Assembly: GCA_035316025.1 (NCBI GenBank)
Contig: DATFXL010000086.1
Coordinates: forward strand, 1 to 22,434
Length of the DNA: 22,434 nucleotides
Direction of reading: 5' to 3'
From: JALZAA01 sp035316025
Lineage (GTDB): Bacteria > Actinomycetota > Acidimicrobiia > IMCC26256 > JACDBD01
Position numbers and translations under genes: made by a program. This document shows positions 14,667 through 21,696 of the stretch, piece by piece; positions within the stretch are counted from its first letter, which is position 1, and each line of letters starts with the position of its first letter. The notes under the pieces are model-generated. The model ran no database searches. It was not told the DNA's origin and saw only the letters and a program-made list of their open reading frames with translations.

Positions 14667-15893
14667 GTGGGCAACCTGCTCGTTCAGAAGTACGGCGGCA
14701 CGTCCGTGGCCGACGCCGACCGGATCAAGGCCGTTGCCGAGCACATCGTTCGCACCCGCCGCCAGGGCGATGACGTGGTGGTGGTGGTGTCGGCCATGGG
14801 CAAGACCACCGACGACCTCGAGCACCTCGCGCACGGCGTCTCGCACGCGCCCGCCGCCCGCGAGATGGACATGCTGCTCACCGCCGGCGAACGCATCTCG
14901 ATGTCGCTGCTGTGCATGGCGATCCTCGACCACGGCCAGCCCGCGGTGTCGTTCACGGGCTCCCAGGCAGGGATTGTGACCGACACCACGCACCGAAAGG
15001 CGAAGATCGTCGAAGTCCGCGCCGATCGCATCCGCGAAGCGATCGCCGGCGGTGTCGTCGCGATCGTCGCCGGATTCCAGGGCGTCTCCACCACCCGCGA
15101 CATCACGACACTCGGTCGGGGCGGCTCCGACACGTCGGCGGTGGCGCTCGCCGCCGTCCTCGGCGCCTCGGCGTGCGAGATCTACACCGACGTCGCCGGC
15201 GTCTACAGCGCCGACCCTCGAGTCGTGCCCGACGCGCGCCGGCTGCCGCGCCTGTCCTTCGAGGAGGCGCTCGAGATGGCCGCCACCGGCAGCGGAGTGC
15301 TCGCGCTGCGCTCGGTCGAGTTCGCGCGCAACTATGGGGTGCCCGTCCACGTCCGTTCGAGCTTCAGCTGGGAACCCGGGACGTGGGTGCGAGAGGAAGA
15401 TCCCACGATGGAACAAGCGATCATCTCCGGCGTCACCCACGACACGTCTGAGGCCAAGCTGACGATCGAGCAGGTGCCGGACCGTCCCGGCATCGCGGCC
15501 ACGGTGTTCCGCCCCCTGGCCGACGAGGACGTGAACGTCGACATGATCGTGCAGAACGTGTCCACGGCCGGTCACACCGACATCTCGTTCACCGTCCCGA
15601 ACGACGAGTTGACGCGGGCCTTGGCGGTGATGGACAAGGTGGTGAAGGAGACGGACGCCAGCGGCCTCAGCCACGATCCCGGCATCGGGCGTGTGTCGCT
15701 CGTCGGTGCCGGGATGCGCTCCAACCCGGGTGTGGCGGCGAAGATGTTCGAGACCCTCGCCCGTGAGGACGTCAACATCGAGATGATCTCGACTTCCTCG
15801 ATCCGGGTCTCGTGCGCGGTGCAGGAGCGCGACGTCGAACGCGCCGTGCGCGCGCTGCACCAGGCGTTCGACCTCGGCCGGGAGACGGCGTGA
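14667..15893 (+). CDS. lysC: Aspartate kinase (alpha subunit)
   Basis: This enzyme phosphorylates aspartate as the first step to lysine, threonine, methionine and diaminopimelate. The 408 residues fit the actinobacterial form. The kinase domain starts LLVQKYGGTSVADADRI and holds TTLGRGGSDTSAVALA and IYTDVAGVYSADPR. Two ACT domains follow (ISGVTHDTSEAKLTIEQ, DVNVDMIVQNVS and DVNIEMISTSSIRVSC), which bind lysine/threonine for feedback control. GTG 14667 is chosen because VGNLLVQKYGG is the normal start and a TACCGT box lies just upstream. Its stop overlaps the GTG of asd in a GTGA, so the two are coupled. An internal in-frame start for a regulatory beta subunit is listed separately. Confidence 0.96.
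   Translation: MGNLLVQKYGGTSVADADRIKAVAEHIVRTRRQGDDVVVVVSAMGKTTDDLEHLAHGVSHAPAAREMDMLLTAGERISMSLLCMAILDHGQPAVSFTGSQAGIVTDTTHRKAKIVEVRADRIREAIAGGVVAIVAGFQGVSTTRDITTLGRGGSDTSAVALAAVLGASACEIYTDVAGVYSADPRVVPDARRLPRLSFEEALEMAATGSGVLALRSVEFARNYGVPVHVRSSFSWEPGTWVREEDPTMEQAIISGVTHDTSEAKLTIEQVPDRPGIAATVFRPLADEDVNVDMIVQNVSTAGHTDISFTVPNDELTRALAVMDKVVKETDASGLSHDPGIGRVSLVGAGMRSNPGVAAKMFETLAREDVNIEMISTSSIRVSCAVQERDVERAVRALHQAFDLGRETA
15408..15893 (+). CDS. lysC: Aspartate kinase beta subunit from an internal in-frame start
   Basis: In Corynebacterium and Mycobacterium the same frame is also translated from an internal start to give a beta subunit of about 170 residues made of the ACT domains, forming an alpha2-beta2 enzyme. 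Here ATG 15408 (residue 248 of the full protein) begins MEQAIISGVTHDTSEAKLT, at the same place as the corynebacterial beta start (MEEAVLTGV). A purine-rich GAGAGGAAGA (15391-15400) lies 7 nt before it. The product would be 161 residues holding both ACT domains. The start is seen and the mechanism known; its use in this organism is inference. Confidence 0.6.
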   Translation: MEQAIISGVTHDTSEAKLTIEQVPDRPGIAATVFRPLADEDVNVDMIVQNVSTAGHTDISFTVPNDELTRALAVMDKVVKETDASGLSHDPGIGRVSLVGAGMRSNPGVAAKMFETLAREDVNIEMISTSSIRVSCAVQERDVERAVRALHQAFDLGRETA

Positions 15894-16924
15894 GAGTTGG
15901 GGTCGTCGGCGCGACGGGTGTCGTCGGTCGCGAGATGCTTCGGGTCCTCGAGGAACGCGCCTTCCCCGTCGATGAGCTGCGTCTATACGCATCGCTCCGG
16001 TCGGAAGGCCGCAAGCTCGAGTTCGCCGGGCACGAGGTCGCGTGCGAGACGCTCCGCGCCGACGGCTTCGACGGTCTCGACCTCGTCATCGTGGACGTCG
16101 ACGACCCGATCGCCGCCGAGTGGGCCCCGGTGGCGGCGGCTGCGGGCGCCAAGGTCGTCGACAACTCGGCTGCGTTCCGCATGGATCCGGACGTGCCTCT
16201 GGTCATCACAGAGATCAATCCCGGCGACCTCGAGCGCATGCCGAAGGGGATCGCGTCGTGCCCGAACTGCACGACCGCGGTGCCGCTGACCGCGATCGCC
16301 CCGCTCCATCGCGCCGCTGAGCTCGAGCGCATGGTGGTCTCGACGTACCAGTCGGTGTCGGGCGCGGGACAGTCCGGACTGCGCGAGCTCGACGAGCAGT
16401 GGACGAAAGGTGACGGGCGTGCTGACGTGCTCCGGCGCGCCGGCGCCATCGACGGCGGCATCACCGCGGGCGAGGTGTGGGACCGCCCCATCGCCGGCAA
16501 CGTCATCCCACTCGCCGGATCGCTCCGCGAGCAGGGCTTCACCTCGGAAGAGTGGAAGATGCTCCATGAGAGCCGCAAGATCCTCCACGCCGACGACCTG
16601 CTCGTCACCGTCACCTGTGTACGCGTGCCCGTGTACGTCGGCCACGCGGTATCCGCGAACCTCCGTTTCGCGCGTCCGATGACGAAGGCCGAGGCCGTCG
16701 AACTGCTCGCGGGCGCGCCTGGCGTGGAGCTCGTCGACGGCGGTGACGGTCATCCGACGCCGCTCGAGTCGGCCGGGATCGATCCCGTTCTGGTCGGGCG
16801 CGTTCGCGAGGATCCGTCCGAGCCGGGGAGCCTCAACCTGTGGGTCGCCGGCGACAACCTCCGCAAGGGAGCGGCGCTCAACGCGGTGCAGATCGCGGAG
16901 CTGCTCGCAGAGGAACCGAAGTAG
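15890..16924 (+). CDS. asd: Aspartate-semialdehyde dehydrogenase
   Basis: This enzyme reduces aspartyl phosphate, the product of the adjacent kinase, to aspartate semialdehyde with NADPH. It has 344 residues. The Rossmann loop is GVVGATGVVG (4-13), DNSAAFRMDPDVPLVITEINP is at 91-111, and catalytic Cys127 lies in SCPNCTTAVPL. His252 in YVGHAVSANL is the likely general base. An extra Cys124 sits three residues before the nucleophile, where relatives usually have a small residue; its effect is unknown. The GTG start overlaps the lysC stop as GTGA, so translation is coupled. This gene order is common in actinobacteria. Confidence 0.95.
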   Translation: MRVGVVGATGVVGREMLRVLEERAFPVDELRLYASLRSEGRKLEFAGHEVACETLRADGFDGLDLVIVDVDDPIAAEWAPVAAAAGAKVVDNSAAFRMDPDVPLVITEINPGDLERMPKGIASCPNCTTAVPLTAIAPLHRAAELERMVVSTYQSVSGAGQSGLRELDEQWTKGDGRADVLRRAGAIDGGITAGEVWDRPIAGNVIPLAGSLREQGFTSEEWKMLHESRKILHADDLLVTVTCVRVPVYVGHAVSANLRFARPMTKAEAVELLAGAPGVELVDGGDGHPTPLESAGIDPVLVGRVREDPSEPGSLNLWVAGDNLRKGAALNAVQIAELLAEEPK

Positions 16925-16949
16925 CCGCCACCTCTGAACCCGGGTCGCC

Positions 16950-16955
16950 TACGCT
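16950..16955 (+). promoter_or_regulatory. Candidate -10 box TACGCT
   Basis: TACGCT lies 27 nt before the GTG at 16983 and is identical to the box at 2185. It is the only promoter-like hexamer in the 58-nt gap after asd. Confidence 0.35.
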
Positions 16956-16982
16956 CGTCGCGAACCGACAAGCAGGTGCATC

Positions 16983-17567
16983 GTGGTGTTGAGGCCGGAA
17001 CCACGCGGCAGGCCGGCGGTCGACAGGCTCGCTCCAAGAGAGCTGATCCGTCCCACGATCATCGACGAGCGGAGCGCGTTCGACCTCCACGCGCTCGCGT
17101 TGCTGGTGGGCTCCATCCTGACCGGCGTGTTCGTGATCCTCTTCCTCCTCGCCTTCCTCCCCTGGCTGCTGTCGGGCGCGCTGACCGCGGCGGTGCAGGC
17201 CGTCATGCGGCGCATCGGGTTCTCGAGCTTCACCGTCGACAGCATCGGCGACTGGGCGGCCGTCTTCCTCGTCGGCCTCGTGGCGATAGCGATCCTGGTG
17301 GCCGTGATCACAGCGATCGCTGGGATCGCCAACACCCTCTCGTACCACTTGTCGACGTGGCGCGGCCGGGGACCGGTCCCTTCTCGTTCGCAGCTGCCCT
17401 ACCGCGAACGTGGCTCCAACGGCGCGGCCGGAGGTCCGCTGCGCGAGATACGGCCGTACGAGGAGCGCACGGTCGACGAGCTCTACGCCGAGGCCCGCTA
17501 CCGCGACATCCCGGGGCGCTCGCGGATGAACAAGGCAGAGCTCATCCGCGCCCTGCGGCAGCGGTAG
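16983..17567 (+). CDS. Two-helix membrane protein with C-terminal Rho_N-like domain
   Basis: This 194-residue protein has no certain function. After a basic N-terminus, hydrophobic helices lie at about 38-63 and 92-117 with a short amphipathic stretch between them, a layout reminiscent of actinobacterial DUF3566. Residues 162-194 (TVDELYAEARYRDIPGRSRMNKAELIRALR) match the small helical Rho termination factor N-terminal/SAP-like fold, often found on nucleic-acid-linked proteins. Both ends should face the cytoplasm, so it could tether nucleic acid or a partner at the membrane (inference). GTG 16983 is followed by GTG 16986, so the exact start is open. The gene is convergent with the DUF4239 gene, 12 nt away. 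Confidence 0.75.
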   Translation: MVLRPEPRGRPAVDRLAPRELIRPTIIDERSAFDLHALALLVGSILTGVFVILFLLAFLPWLLSGALTAAVQAVMRRIGFSSFTVDSIGDWAAVFLVGLVAIAILVAVITAIAGIANTLSYHLSTWRGRGPVPSRSQLPYRERGSNGAAGGPLREIRPYEERTVDELYAEARYRDIPGRSRMNKAELIRALRQR

Positions 17568-17579
17568 CGCTTGCGCGCT

Positions 17580-18374
17580 TCAGCGCTCCGATCGGAACGC
17601 CAGGAAGTGGCGAAGCGGGGCATCGCTGATCGGCAAGATCCCGTCGAACGAGAAGTTCAGACTCACGACGAGGGCGAGCGTCAATGACACCAGCAGCGCG
17701 AGCGCGGTGAGAATCGCGACGTGCGCCTTCCGGTGCTGAGTGTCGAGCAGCGTGCTGACGACGAGGACGGCGAGTCCCATGATCGCCAGCATGAACACGA
17801 GCGGCCACGGCACCGTCTCGCCCGACGCGTTCACGAGACGCTCCCGCGTCGCGACCACCCCGTCGAGCTGATCGAGCGTCTTCGAGTAGGCCGCGCTCTC
17901 GTCCTGCGATGTCGGATGGATCGCTCGCAGCGTCGCGAAGATGCCCTCGAGGCGTTTGTCGCCGATCCGGTCCGGCTTCGGAGACTCCGCGAGCTTCGGG
18001 AAGCCGCGGTCCACGACGGCCACCGTGTAGGCGGTGATCGCTCCCCGCAACCGGTCGCCCTCCGCCACGGGAAAGATGCGACTGTTCTCGTACATGGCGC
18101 TGAGGTCGGCGGCTTTCGCCGCCACCTGCTCGTTCGCGGAGCGCAACTGGCTGTACTGGTTCACGATGACGAACGCGACGAGCACGGCGTAGATCGTCGC
18201 GAGCACTTGAACGGTCACCGCCGCGGTCGGTCCCGCGCGATGACGCACCTCGGGGCTCACGATTCGGCGCATCACGACGTCGAGCGCCAGGTTGAAGGTG
18301 ACGCCGACGAGGGCGAAGGTCAGGAAGAGCAGCGTGCCGTTGGCGAAGCCGACGAACGAGCGGACGAACGACAT
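17580..18374 (-). CDS. DUF4239-family membrane protein
   Basis: This 264-residue integral membrane protein matches DUF4239, a bestrophin-like family of unknown role. It has hydrophobic helices at about 13-35 and 50-72, a soluble middle region with many charged residues (NQYSQLRSANEQVAAKAADLSAMYENSRIF and the following helices, about 73-185), then helices at about 190-212 and 218-243. The pairing of two helices, a long helical loop and two helices is characteristic. A channel-like role has been suggested for the wider group, but nothing here proves transport. The start ATG lacks a strong ribosome-binding site. It stands alone, with the repeat element at 18451 upstream of it. Confidence 0.85.
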   Translation of the reverse strand: MSFVRSFVGFANGTLLFLTFALVGVTFNLALDVVMRRIVSPEVRHRAGPTAAVTVQVLATIYAVLVAFVIVNQYSQLRSANEQVAAKAADLSAMYENSRIFPVAEGDRLRGAITAYTVAVVDRGFPKLAESPKPDRIGDKRLEGIFATLRAIHPTSQDESAAYSKTLDQLDGVVATRERLVNASGETVPWPLVFMLAIMGLAVLVVSTLLDTQHRKAHVAILTALALLVSLTLALVVSLNFSFDGILPISDAPLRHFLAFRSER

Positions 18375-18450
18375 GGGTGCGGTCGAACCCCCGGCGCAGC
18401 CGACGGACGGCTAGGGACAATAACGGCAAGTCTGCTGCGGGCGACGGATC

Positions 18451-18556
18451 GCGGGAGGCGGGAGATCCGGTCGTGTTCGGAGTCTCTCCCGCCCCCCAAC
18501 CTCCCGAGCGGCCCCTGTATATGGGCGGAGTGGGCTTCCCTCGGGAGTTATCCACA
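18451..18556 (+). repeat. Hairpin-DnaA-box repeat, copy 1 (106 bp)
   Basis: This copy starts GCGGGAGGCGGGAGA with the loop CCGGTCGTG (18467-18475) and a returning arm (GAGTCTC, CCCGCC). A second stem is CTCCCGAG (18501-18508) with CTCGGGAG (18540-18547), and TTATCCACA follows at 18548-18556. The copy at 20138 has the same landmarks at the same offsets. It lies between the divergent DUF4239 and VOC genes; no other feature was found in 18375-18638. Confidence 0.75.
18548..18556 (+). promoter_or_regulatory. Perfect DnaA box TTATCCACA
   Basis: This is an exact match to the strongest DnaA-binding nonamer, directly abutting the right arm of a hairpin. No oriC-like cluster or dnaA/dnaN gene is nearby. 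Confidence 0.5.
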
Positions 18557-18638
18557 TTCTCTCACCGTGGTCAATCGGTCGCGCAGCGCGGTCGGGACCG
18601 GCCACGCTCGGCGCTTTCTCGGCTTGCCATGCGGGATG

Positions 18639-19019
18639 ATGAGTGCCGTGCTCGACCACGTCTCGATTCAGTGCGCCGACGTCGGGGTCAGCGCGGTGTT
18701 CTACGACTCCGTCCTGGCGACGGTCGGCGGGCGACGGATCCTGGACTTCGGCGAGGTGATCGGGTTCGGCGTGCCCCCCATGCCGGATTTCTGGATCGGG
18801 CCACGATCGACCGGGGAGGGGTTTCGCGAGGCCCATATCGCGTTCGCGACACCCGACCGCGATTCCGTGCGTGCCTTCTTCGACGCGGCGAGGGCAGCCG
18901 GCGCCGAAGTGCTGCACGAACCTCGGGTGTGGCCCGAGTACCACGCCGACTACTACGGGGCCTTCGTGCGCGACCCGGACGGCAACAACGTGGAAGCGGT
19001 GTGCCACGCGCCCGAATGA
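18639..19019 (+). CDS. VOC-family (glyoxalase-like) protein
   Basis: This 126-residue single-module vicinal-oxygen-chelate protein belongs to the glyoxalase/bleomycin-resistance superfamily. Probable metal ligands are His7 (LDHVSIQC), His66 (EAHIAFATPD) and Glu119 (NNVEAVCH), and the signature DPDGNNVEAV (112-121) is clear. The length and the middle motif VWPEYHADYYGAFVRDPDGN match the common lactoylglutathione-lyase-like bacterial group of unknown substrate. ATG 18639 is used; GTG 18648 (giving LDHVSIQ directly) and ATG 18636 are equally possible because no ribosome-binding site decides. It is a stand-alone gene downstream of repeat copy 1. Confidence 0.85.
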   Translation: MSAVLDHVSIQCADVGVSAVFYDSVLATVGGRRILDFGEVIGFGVPPMPDFWIGPRSTGEGFREAHIAFATPDRDSVRAFFDAARAAGAEVLHEPRVWPEYHADYYGAFVRDPDGNNVEAVCHAPE

Positions 19020-19060
19020 CGCCGCAGACGCCGTCCTCGCACCGTCGGTACCGAGGTGTC

Positions 19061-19531
19061 TTAACGCCTGGGCGCAGACGCCGTTTCGCCGGTGACGAGC
19101 ACAGGACACGGAGCGTTCCGTACGACGTAGTCCGCTACCGACCCGAGCAGCGTGCGCTTGATCCGGCCTCGGCCACGGGTTCCCAGGACGATCGCATTCG
19201 CGGTCACCTCCTCTGCCAACGAGCACAAAGCCGGGCCCGGACGACCTTCGAGCACCCGAGTCTCGACATTGTCGATGCCGAGGCGGTCGGCGGCCGCGTC
19301 CACGCGTGCCTCGCCGTCCGCGCGGGCCCTTGCCTGGAGCGACGCGAGCTCGTCGTACGACAACGTCGGTCCCGCGTGACCGCCCGCGTCGGTGACGAGC
19401 ATCGGGTCGAGGTCGTCGATGACGGTGACGACGATCGCGCGGCCGATAGGGCGCAACACGGAACAGCCTGCCTCGAGAGCGCGGCTCGCCAAGTCCGATC
19501 CATCGGTGCCGAGCACGACCACGCCGGCCAT
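19061..19531 (-). CDS. Universal stress protein (UspA family, ATP-binding type)
   Basis: This 156-residue protein carries the complete ATP-binding signature of UspA-type proteins: Gly117-x-x-Gly120, nine residues, then Gly130-Ser131 (GTRGRG and LLGSVADYVVRNAPCPVLV). The N-terminal GTDGSDLASRAL has the usual Asp10 phosphate-site residue. Such cytoplasmic dimers respond to starvation or oxygen limitation. The ATG at 19531 begins MAGVVVLGTDGS, the normal start; the longer reading frame upstream is non-coding. GAGAGG lies upstream at moderate distance. The repeat-rich region 19585-20243 lies directly upstream and must contain its promoter. Confidence 0.92.
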   Translation of the reverse strand: MAGVVVLGTDGSDLASRALEAGCSVLRPIGRAIVVTVIDDLDPMLVTDAGGHAGPTLSYDELASLQARARADGEARVDAAADRLGIDNVETRVLEGRPGPALCSLAEEVTANAIVLGTRGRGRIKRTLLGSVADYVVRNAPCPVLVTGETASAPRR

Positions 19532-19584
19532 CGTCGGATCCGCCTCTCTCGTTTGAGATTGAGCCGTGGAGCAGCCACCGCGAC

Positions 19585-19646
19585 GCGGAAGGCGAGAGAC
19601 CCGGTCGTATTGCGTCTCCCGCCTCCCGTTCCTTCCCGGAGGAAGG
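19585..19646 (+). repeat. Hairpin repeat, copy 2 (partial)
   Basis: It starts GCGGAAGGCGAGAGAC with the conserved loop CCGGTCGT (19601-19608), then GTCTCCCGCCTCCC. Spacing from start to loop equals copies 1 and 3 (16 nt). A small stem CCTTCC-CGGA-GGAAGG (19631-19646) follows instead of the longer second stem, and no DnaA box follows. Confidence 0.65.
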
Positions 19647-19665
19647 TCCAACGCTGGGGGGACGC

Positions 19666-19682
19666 GACCTCCCTGGGAGGTC
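19666..19682. repeat. Perfect 17-bp palindrome
   Basis: GACCTCCCTGGGAGGTC is an 8-bp inverted repeat around a single central T. It lies about 135 nt upstream of the universal stress protein start and could be an operator for a dimeric regulator (inference). Confidence 0.55.
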
Positions 19683-19820
19683 CGACCAGTGTCGCGCGGT
19701 GGTTCCGTGGGCACGCAACGTGACAAAGGACACGTTCTCCGAGCGTCAACAGGTGGGGTTCGGCCCGAACCCGAAGCCCGGGCCCGTCGATCGCTTTCCC
19801 CGCGGACGGCCGCACGCGTA

Positions 19821-19866
19821 GAAGGCGGGAGGCGCAACGGTTGTCCCTGCCCGGCCTCCCGCCTTC
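19821..19866. repeat. Hairpin repeat relative, copy 4
   Basis: GAAGGCGGGAGGC (19821-19833) and GCCTCCCGCCTTC (19854-19866) are perfect 13-bp inverted repeats around a 20-nt loop. The arms match the GGGAGGCGGGA/TCCCGCCTCCC arms of the other copies, but the loop lacks CCGGTCGT. Confidence 0.65.
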
Positions 19867-20137
19867 CACGTTGCTCCGAGGACACGCAGTGTGATGGGGG
19901 TGTCCCTCGGCAACGCCCATCATGGGCTTGCTGCTTTCGGTGATCTGTGCTGCCCGGCACAGTTCTGCGGTGACGTCAGCCACACTGCCGCGCCAAACGA
20001 AGAGCCGACCCGGTCGCGAATCCGACCGCGCCAACATCTGCCTTGTCACGGGGTCGTGTGGTCGATGAGCGCTTCCGCGGTTGCGCGGTACTGATGGTTC
20101 AATCCGCGACACGAGCCCGGCTCGTGGTCATCGGGAC

Positions 20138-20243
20138 GCGGGAAGCGAGAGCTCCGGTCGTGAACAGCGAGTCTCCCGCCTCCCACTTCCTCCCGGCGCC
20201 CTTGGGCGGAGGTATGAGCGGGCTGCCTCGGGAGTTATCCACA
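20138..20243 (+). repeat. Hairpin-DnaA-box repeat, copy 3 (106 bp)
   Basis: It starts GCGGGAAGCGAGAGC with the loop CCGGTCGTG (20154-20162) and the arm GAGTCTCCCGCCTCCC. The second stem is CTCCCG (20190-20195) with CGGGAG (20229-20234), then TTATCCACA at 20235-20243. First landmark to end is 106 bp, identical to copy 1. Similarity continues past the box (CTCACC and GGTCAA in both). Confidence 0.75.
20235..20243 (+). promoter_or_regulatory. Perfect DnaA box TTATCCACA
   Basis: This is the second exact DnaA nonamer, in the same place of the repeat as the one at 18548. Confidence 0.5.
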
Positions 20244-20384
20244 ACCTACGACTCACCACTGATGGTGGTCAAGTGGGTGCGCTACGTAGCCGACGGCGTC
20301 ATCCCGAGCGCACTACCGATAGCAGATACCGGCGGTTGCGAGAGAGTCCTGATCGGACCTCTGTCATCCGGGGGGCCATCCGTC

Positions 20385-21143
20385 CTAGCTGAACAGCGAC
20401 CGGAAGGTATCAACGACGGCGTCGACACGCGTGCACATCGTGTTCAGCATCGGCAAGACCTCGACGCCGTCCGCGAGCGGAGTGTCCTTGAACGTGATGT
20501 GGACGGTGAAGCTCGGATTCACGTCCGCCTCCGGGGCCGGTGGATCAAAGACGAATCGTGCGAGGACGGCGCCGAGTTTCAGCTGGCCCCTGGGAAACGC
20601 GGTGTCGATCAGGCTGTCGGGTTCGTGGTGAGCCATGCCACCGAACCGGTAGCCGGTTGTATGAACTGTGCGGTGCTTGTCGAAGGCCGACAGGCGCTTG
20701 AGGATCATGAGCCAATGGTTGTCGGGGCCGCGCGCGCCGTGGTACGGCTGCAGCCGCTCCAACGGCGCCACTAAGCCTGGCCCAATGGGTCGCAGCCTCG
20801 GCAAGTTGTTCCAGAATGCGCTCGGCGACGGGTAGACCGGGAAACGGATGTCACGAGCAAGATTAGGTGTCAGCCTTCCGGTATGAAGGACCGCCAATTG
20901 GTAGGCGAGACAGTCGAGTGCCGACTCGGCGTTGCCAAGGCAGTCCCCGATGATTGGTCCCCACTCGGGCCGCGGCTTCTTGAGACGAACGATCCGGTAC
21001 ACATGTTCTCGGCCGTGGTCTTTTATGTCGTGCCGGATGCGAAAGGCGTCGCGCGTAAAGGCGTCGAATTGTGCTTTGAGCGTGTTGAGGTGGCACCGAG
21101 CCCGCTCGCACTTCAGCTGCACACCGTCTAGGGGGTGAGCCAT
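20385..21143 (-). CDS. Conserved hypothetical protein (actinobacterial)
   Basis: This 252-residue soluble, mainly helical protein belongs to a family I recognise from actinobacterial genomes but which has no known function. Conserved-looking blocks are PEWGPIIGDCLGNAESALDCLAYQL (59-83, where relatives often read GDALHNLRSALDHLAW), RFPVYPSPSAFW (100-111), LQPYH (131-135) and HWLMILKRLSAFDKHRTVH (143-161). ATG 21143 (MAHPLDGVQLKCERARCHL) is preferred because relatives begin with HPLDG and the codons before it look random. It has no transmembrane segment or signal peptide. It stands alone between non-coding repeat DNA and a decayed tRNA, suggesting accessory DNA. Confidence 0.72.
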   Translation of the reverse strand: MAHPLDGVQLKCERARCHLNTLKAQFDAFTRDAFRIRHDIKDHGREHVYRIVRLKKPRPEWGPIIGDCLGNAESALDCLAYQLAVLHTGRLTPNLARDIRFPVYPSPSAFWNNLPRLRPIGPGLVAPLERLQPYHGARGPDNHWLMILKRLSAFDKHRTVHTTGYRFGGMAHHEPDSLIDTAFPRGQLKLGAVLARFVFDPPAPEADVNPSFTVHITFKDTPLADGVEVLPMLNTMCTRVDAVVDTFRSLFS

Positions 21144-21341
21144 CGCACTAGCCTTCAGAACCCGGACGACGATGACCTGAACAGGGGATGCCGGCGCGCG
21201 CGGGGACACCGACTTCCCTGAGCGCTGGATCTCTCGAGGACCCGAGACGGCCGCCAAGCACCAAAGGACCTCAGGTTGCAGACGCTACGTCTCAACCCGG
21301 CCAAGGTCGCGGATACCCGCCGTTGTAGACACCAGCGATTG
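21144..21341. other. Non-coding gap before tRNA remnant
   Basis: No gene, repeat or terminator could be supported in these 198 bases. Confidence 0.5.
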
Positions 21342-21418
21342 GGAGCGGTCCCCAGTGTGGAAGTCGGCATCACCTCGCCAAGGTGAGGTCGCGGTTTCGA
21401 TTCTCGGCTTCGGCTCCA
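21342..21418 (+). pseudogene. Degenerate tRNA-Gly(GCC)
   Basis: The 77-nt stretch aligns with bacterial tRNA-Gly(GCC). It has a perfect anticodon stem TCACC/GGTGA (21370-21374, 21382-21386) around a seven-base loop TCGCCAA with anticodon GCC at 21377-21379. A T loop TTCGATT, then a 3' end GGCTCCA, follow. Defects are many: base 33 is C instead of U, the D stem does not pair, the T stem has lost two pairs, and the acceptor stem GGAGCGG/CTTCGGC pairs at only three or four positions. It is therefore a remnant, possibly an old integration target, not a working tRNA. Confidence 0.6.
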
Positions 21419-21426
21419 AGCCCGGG

Positions 21427-21696
21427 TCAGGCGGAGTCGGTGTCGCGACGTGACCACCGCTGCTCCTTCAGCGCCCACACCCACGGATGCTCAGGGTTCG
21501 CGAGCGCGATCGCATCGGCGAGCCATGTGCGGCGATGAGCGTCGAGATGCGGGAGGAGCGCAGCGAAGTCACCGAAGTCCTTTGGACGGGCCATCTTGCT
21601 CTTGTACAGCAGCGCCACCTCTGGCGTCGGGTAGTTGACGTGCGAGGTGTCGGCGTCACGCGAGCTGTCCCACGGCATCCTTACGCGTGAGTCGTA
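21427..21696 (-). pseudogene. C-terminal remnant of a nucleotidyltransferase-like gene
   Basis: The last 89 codons before the stop read YDSRVRMPWD, then NYPTPEVALLYKSKMARPKDFGDFAALLPHLD and RRTWLADAIALANPEHPWVWAL. This is the C-terminal signature of the aminoglycoside-adenylyltransferase-like nucleotidyltransferase family, whose members read roughly PYLAPEVQLLFKAK-RPKDEADF. The N-terminal catalytic part (GG-W and D-x-D motifs) cannot be found in any frame upstream; the same frame stays open to 22305 but reads as Ser/Arg-rich noise. The stop is 9 nt from the tRNA-Gly remnant. It is probably a truncated pseudogene; family identity is fairly safe, substrate unknown. Confidence 0.6.

Larger units (their letters stand above)
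19532..20384. other. 853-bp non-coding, repeat-rich region
   Basis: I find no convincing gene here. Reading frames are Arg/Pro/Gly-rich on both strands with no family signature. The region holds the hairpin repeats at 19585, 19821 and 20138, a 17-bp palindrome at 19666, an imperfect hairpin at 19869-19915 (CGTTG/CAACG base, GAGGACAC pairing with GTGTCCCTC) and a DnaA box at 20235. Confidence 0.6.

Noticed and set aside
19566..19943. Possible small gene in the repeat region (and similar frames to 20774)
   Set aside because: The sequence is Arg/Gly/Pro-rich and generated by the hairpin repeats; no ribosome-binding site or family match.
18451..20243. CRISPR array
   Set aside because: The repeats are irregularly spaced, up to 106 bp long, palindromic and only four in number, with no cas genes.
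18375..20260. Chromosomal origin oriC because of perfect DnaA boxes
   Set aside because: There are only two perfect boxes 1.7 kb apart, no AT-rich unwinding region and no dnaA, dnaN, rpmH or parAB genes.
21342..21418. Functional tRNA-Gly
   Set aside because: The acceptor, D and T stems do not pair and position 33 is not U; only the anticodon arm is intact.
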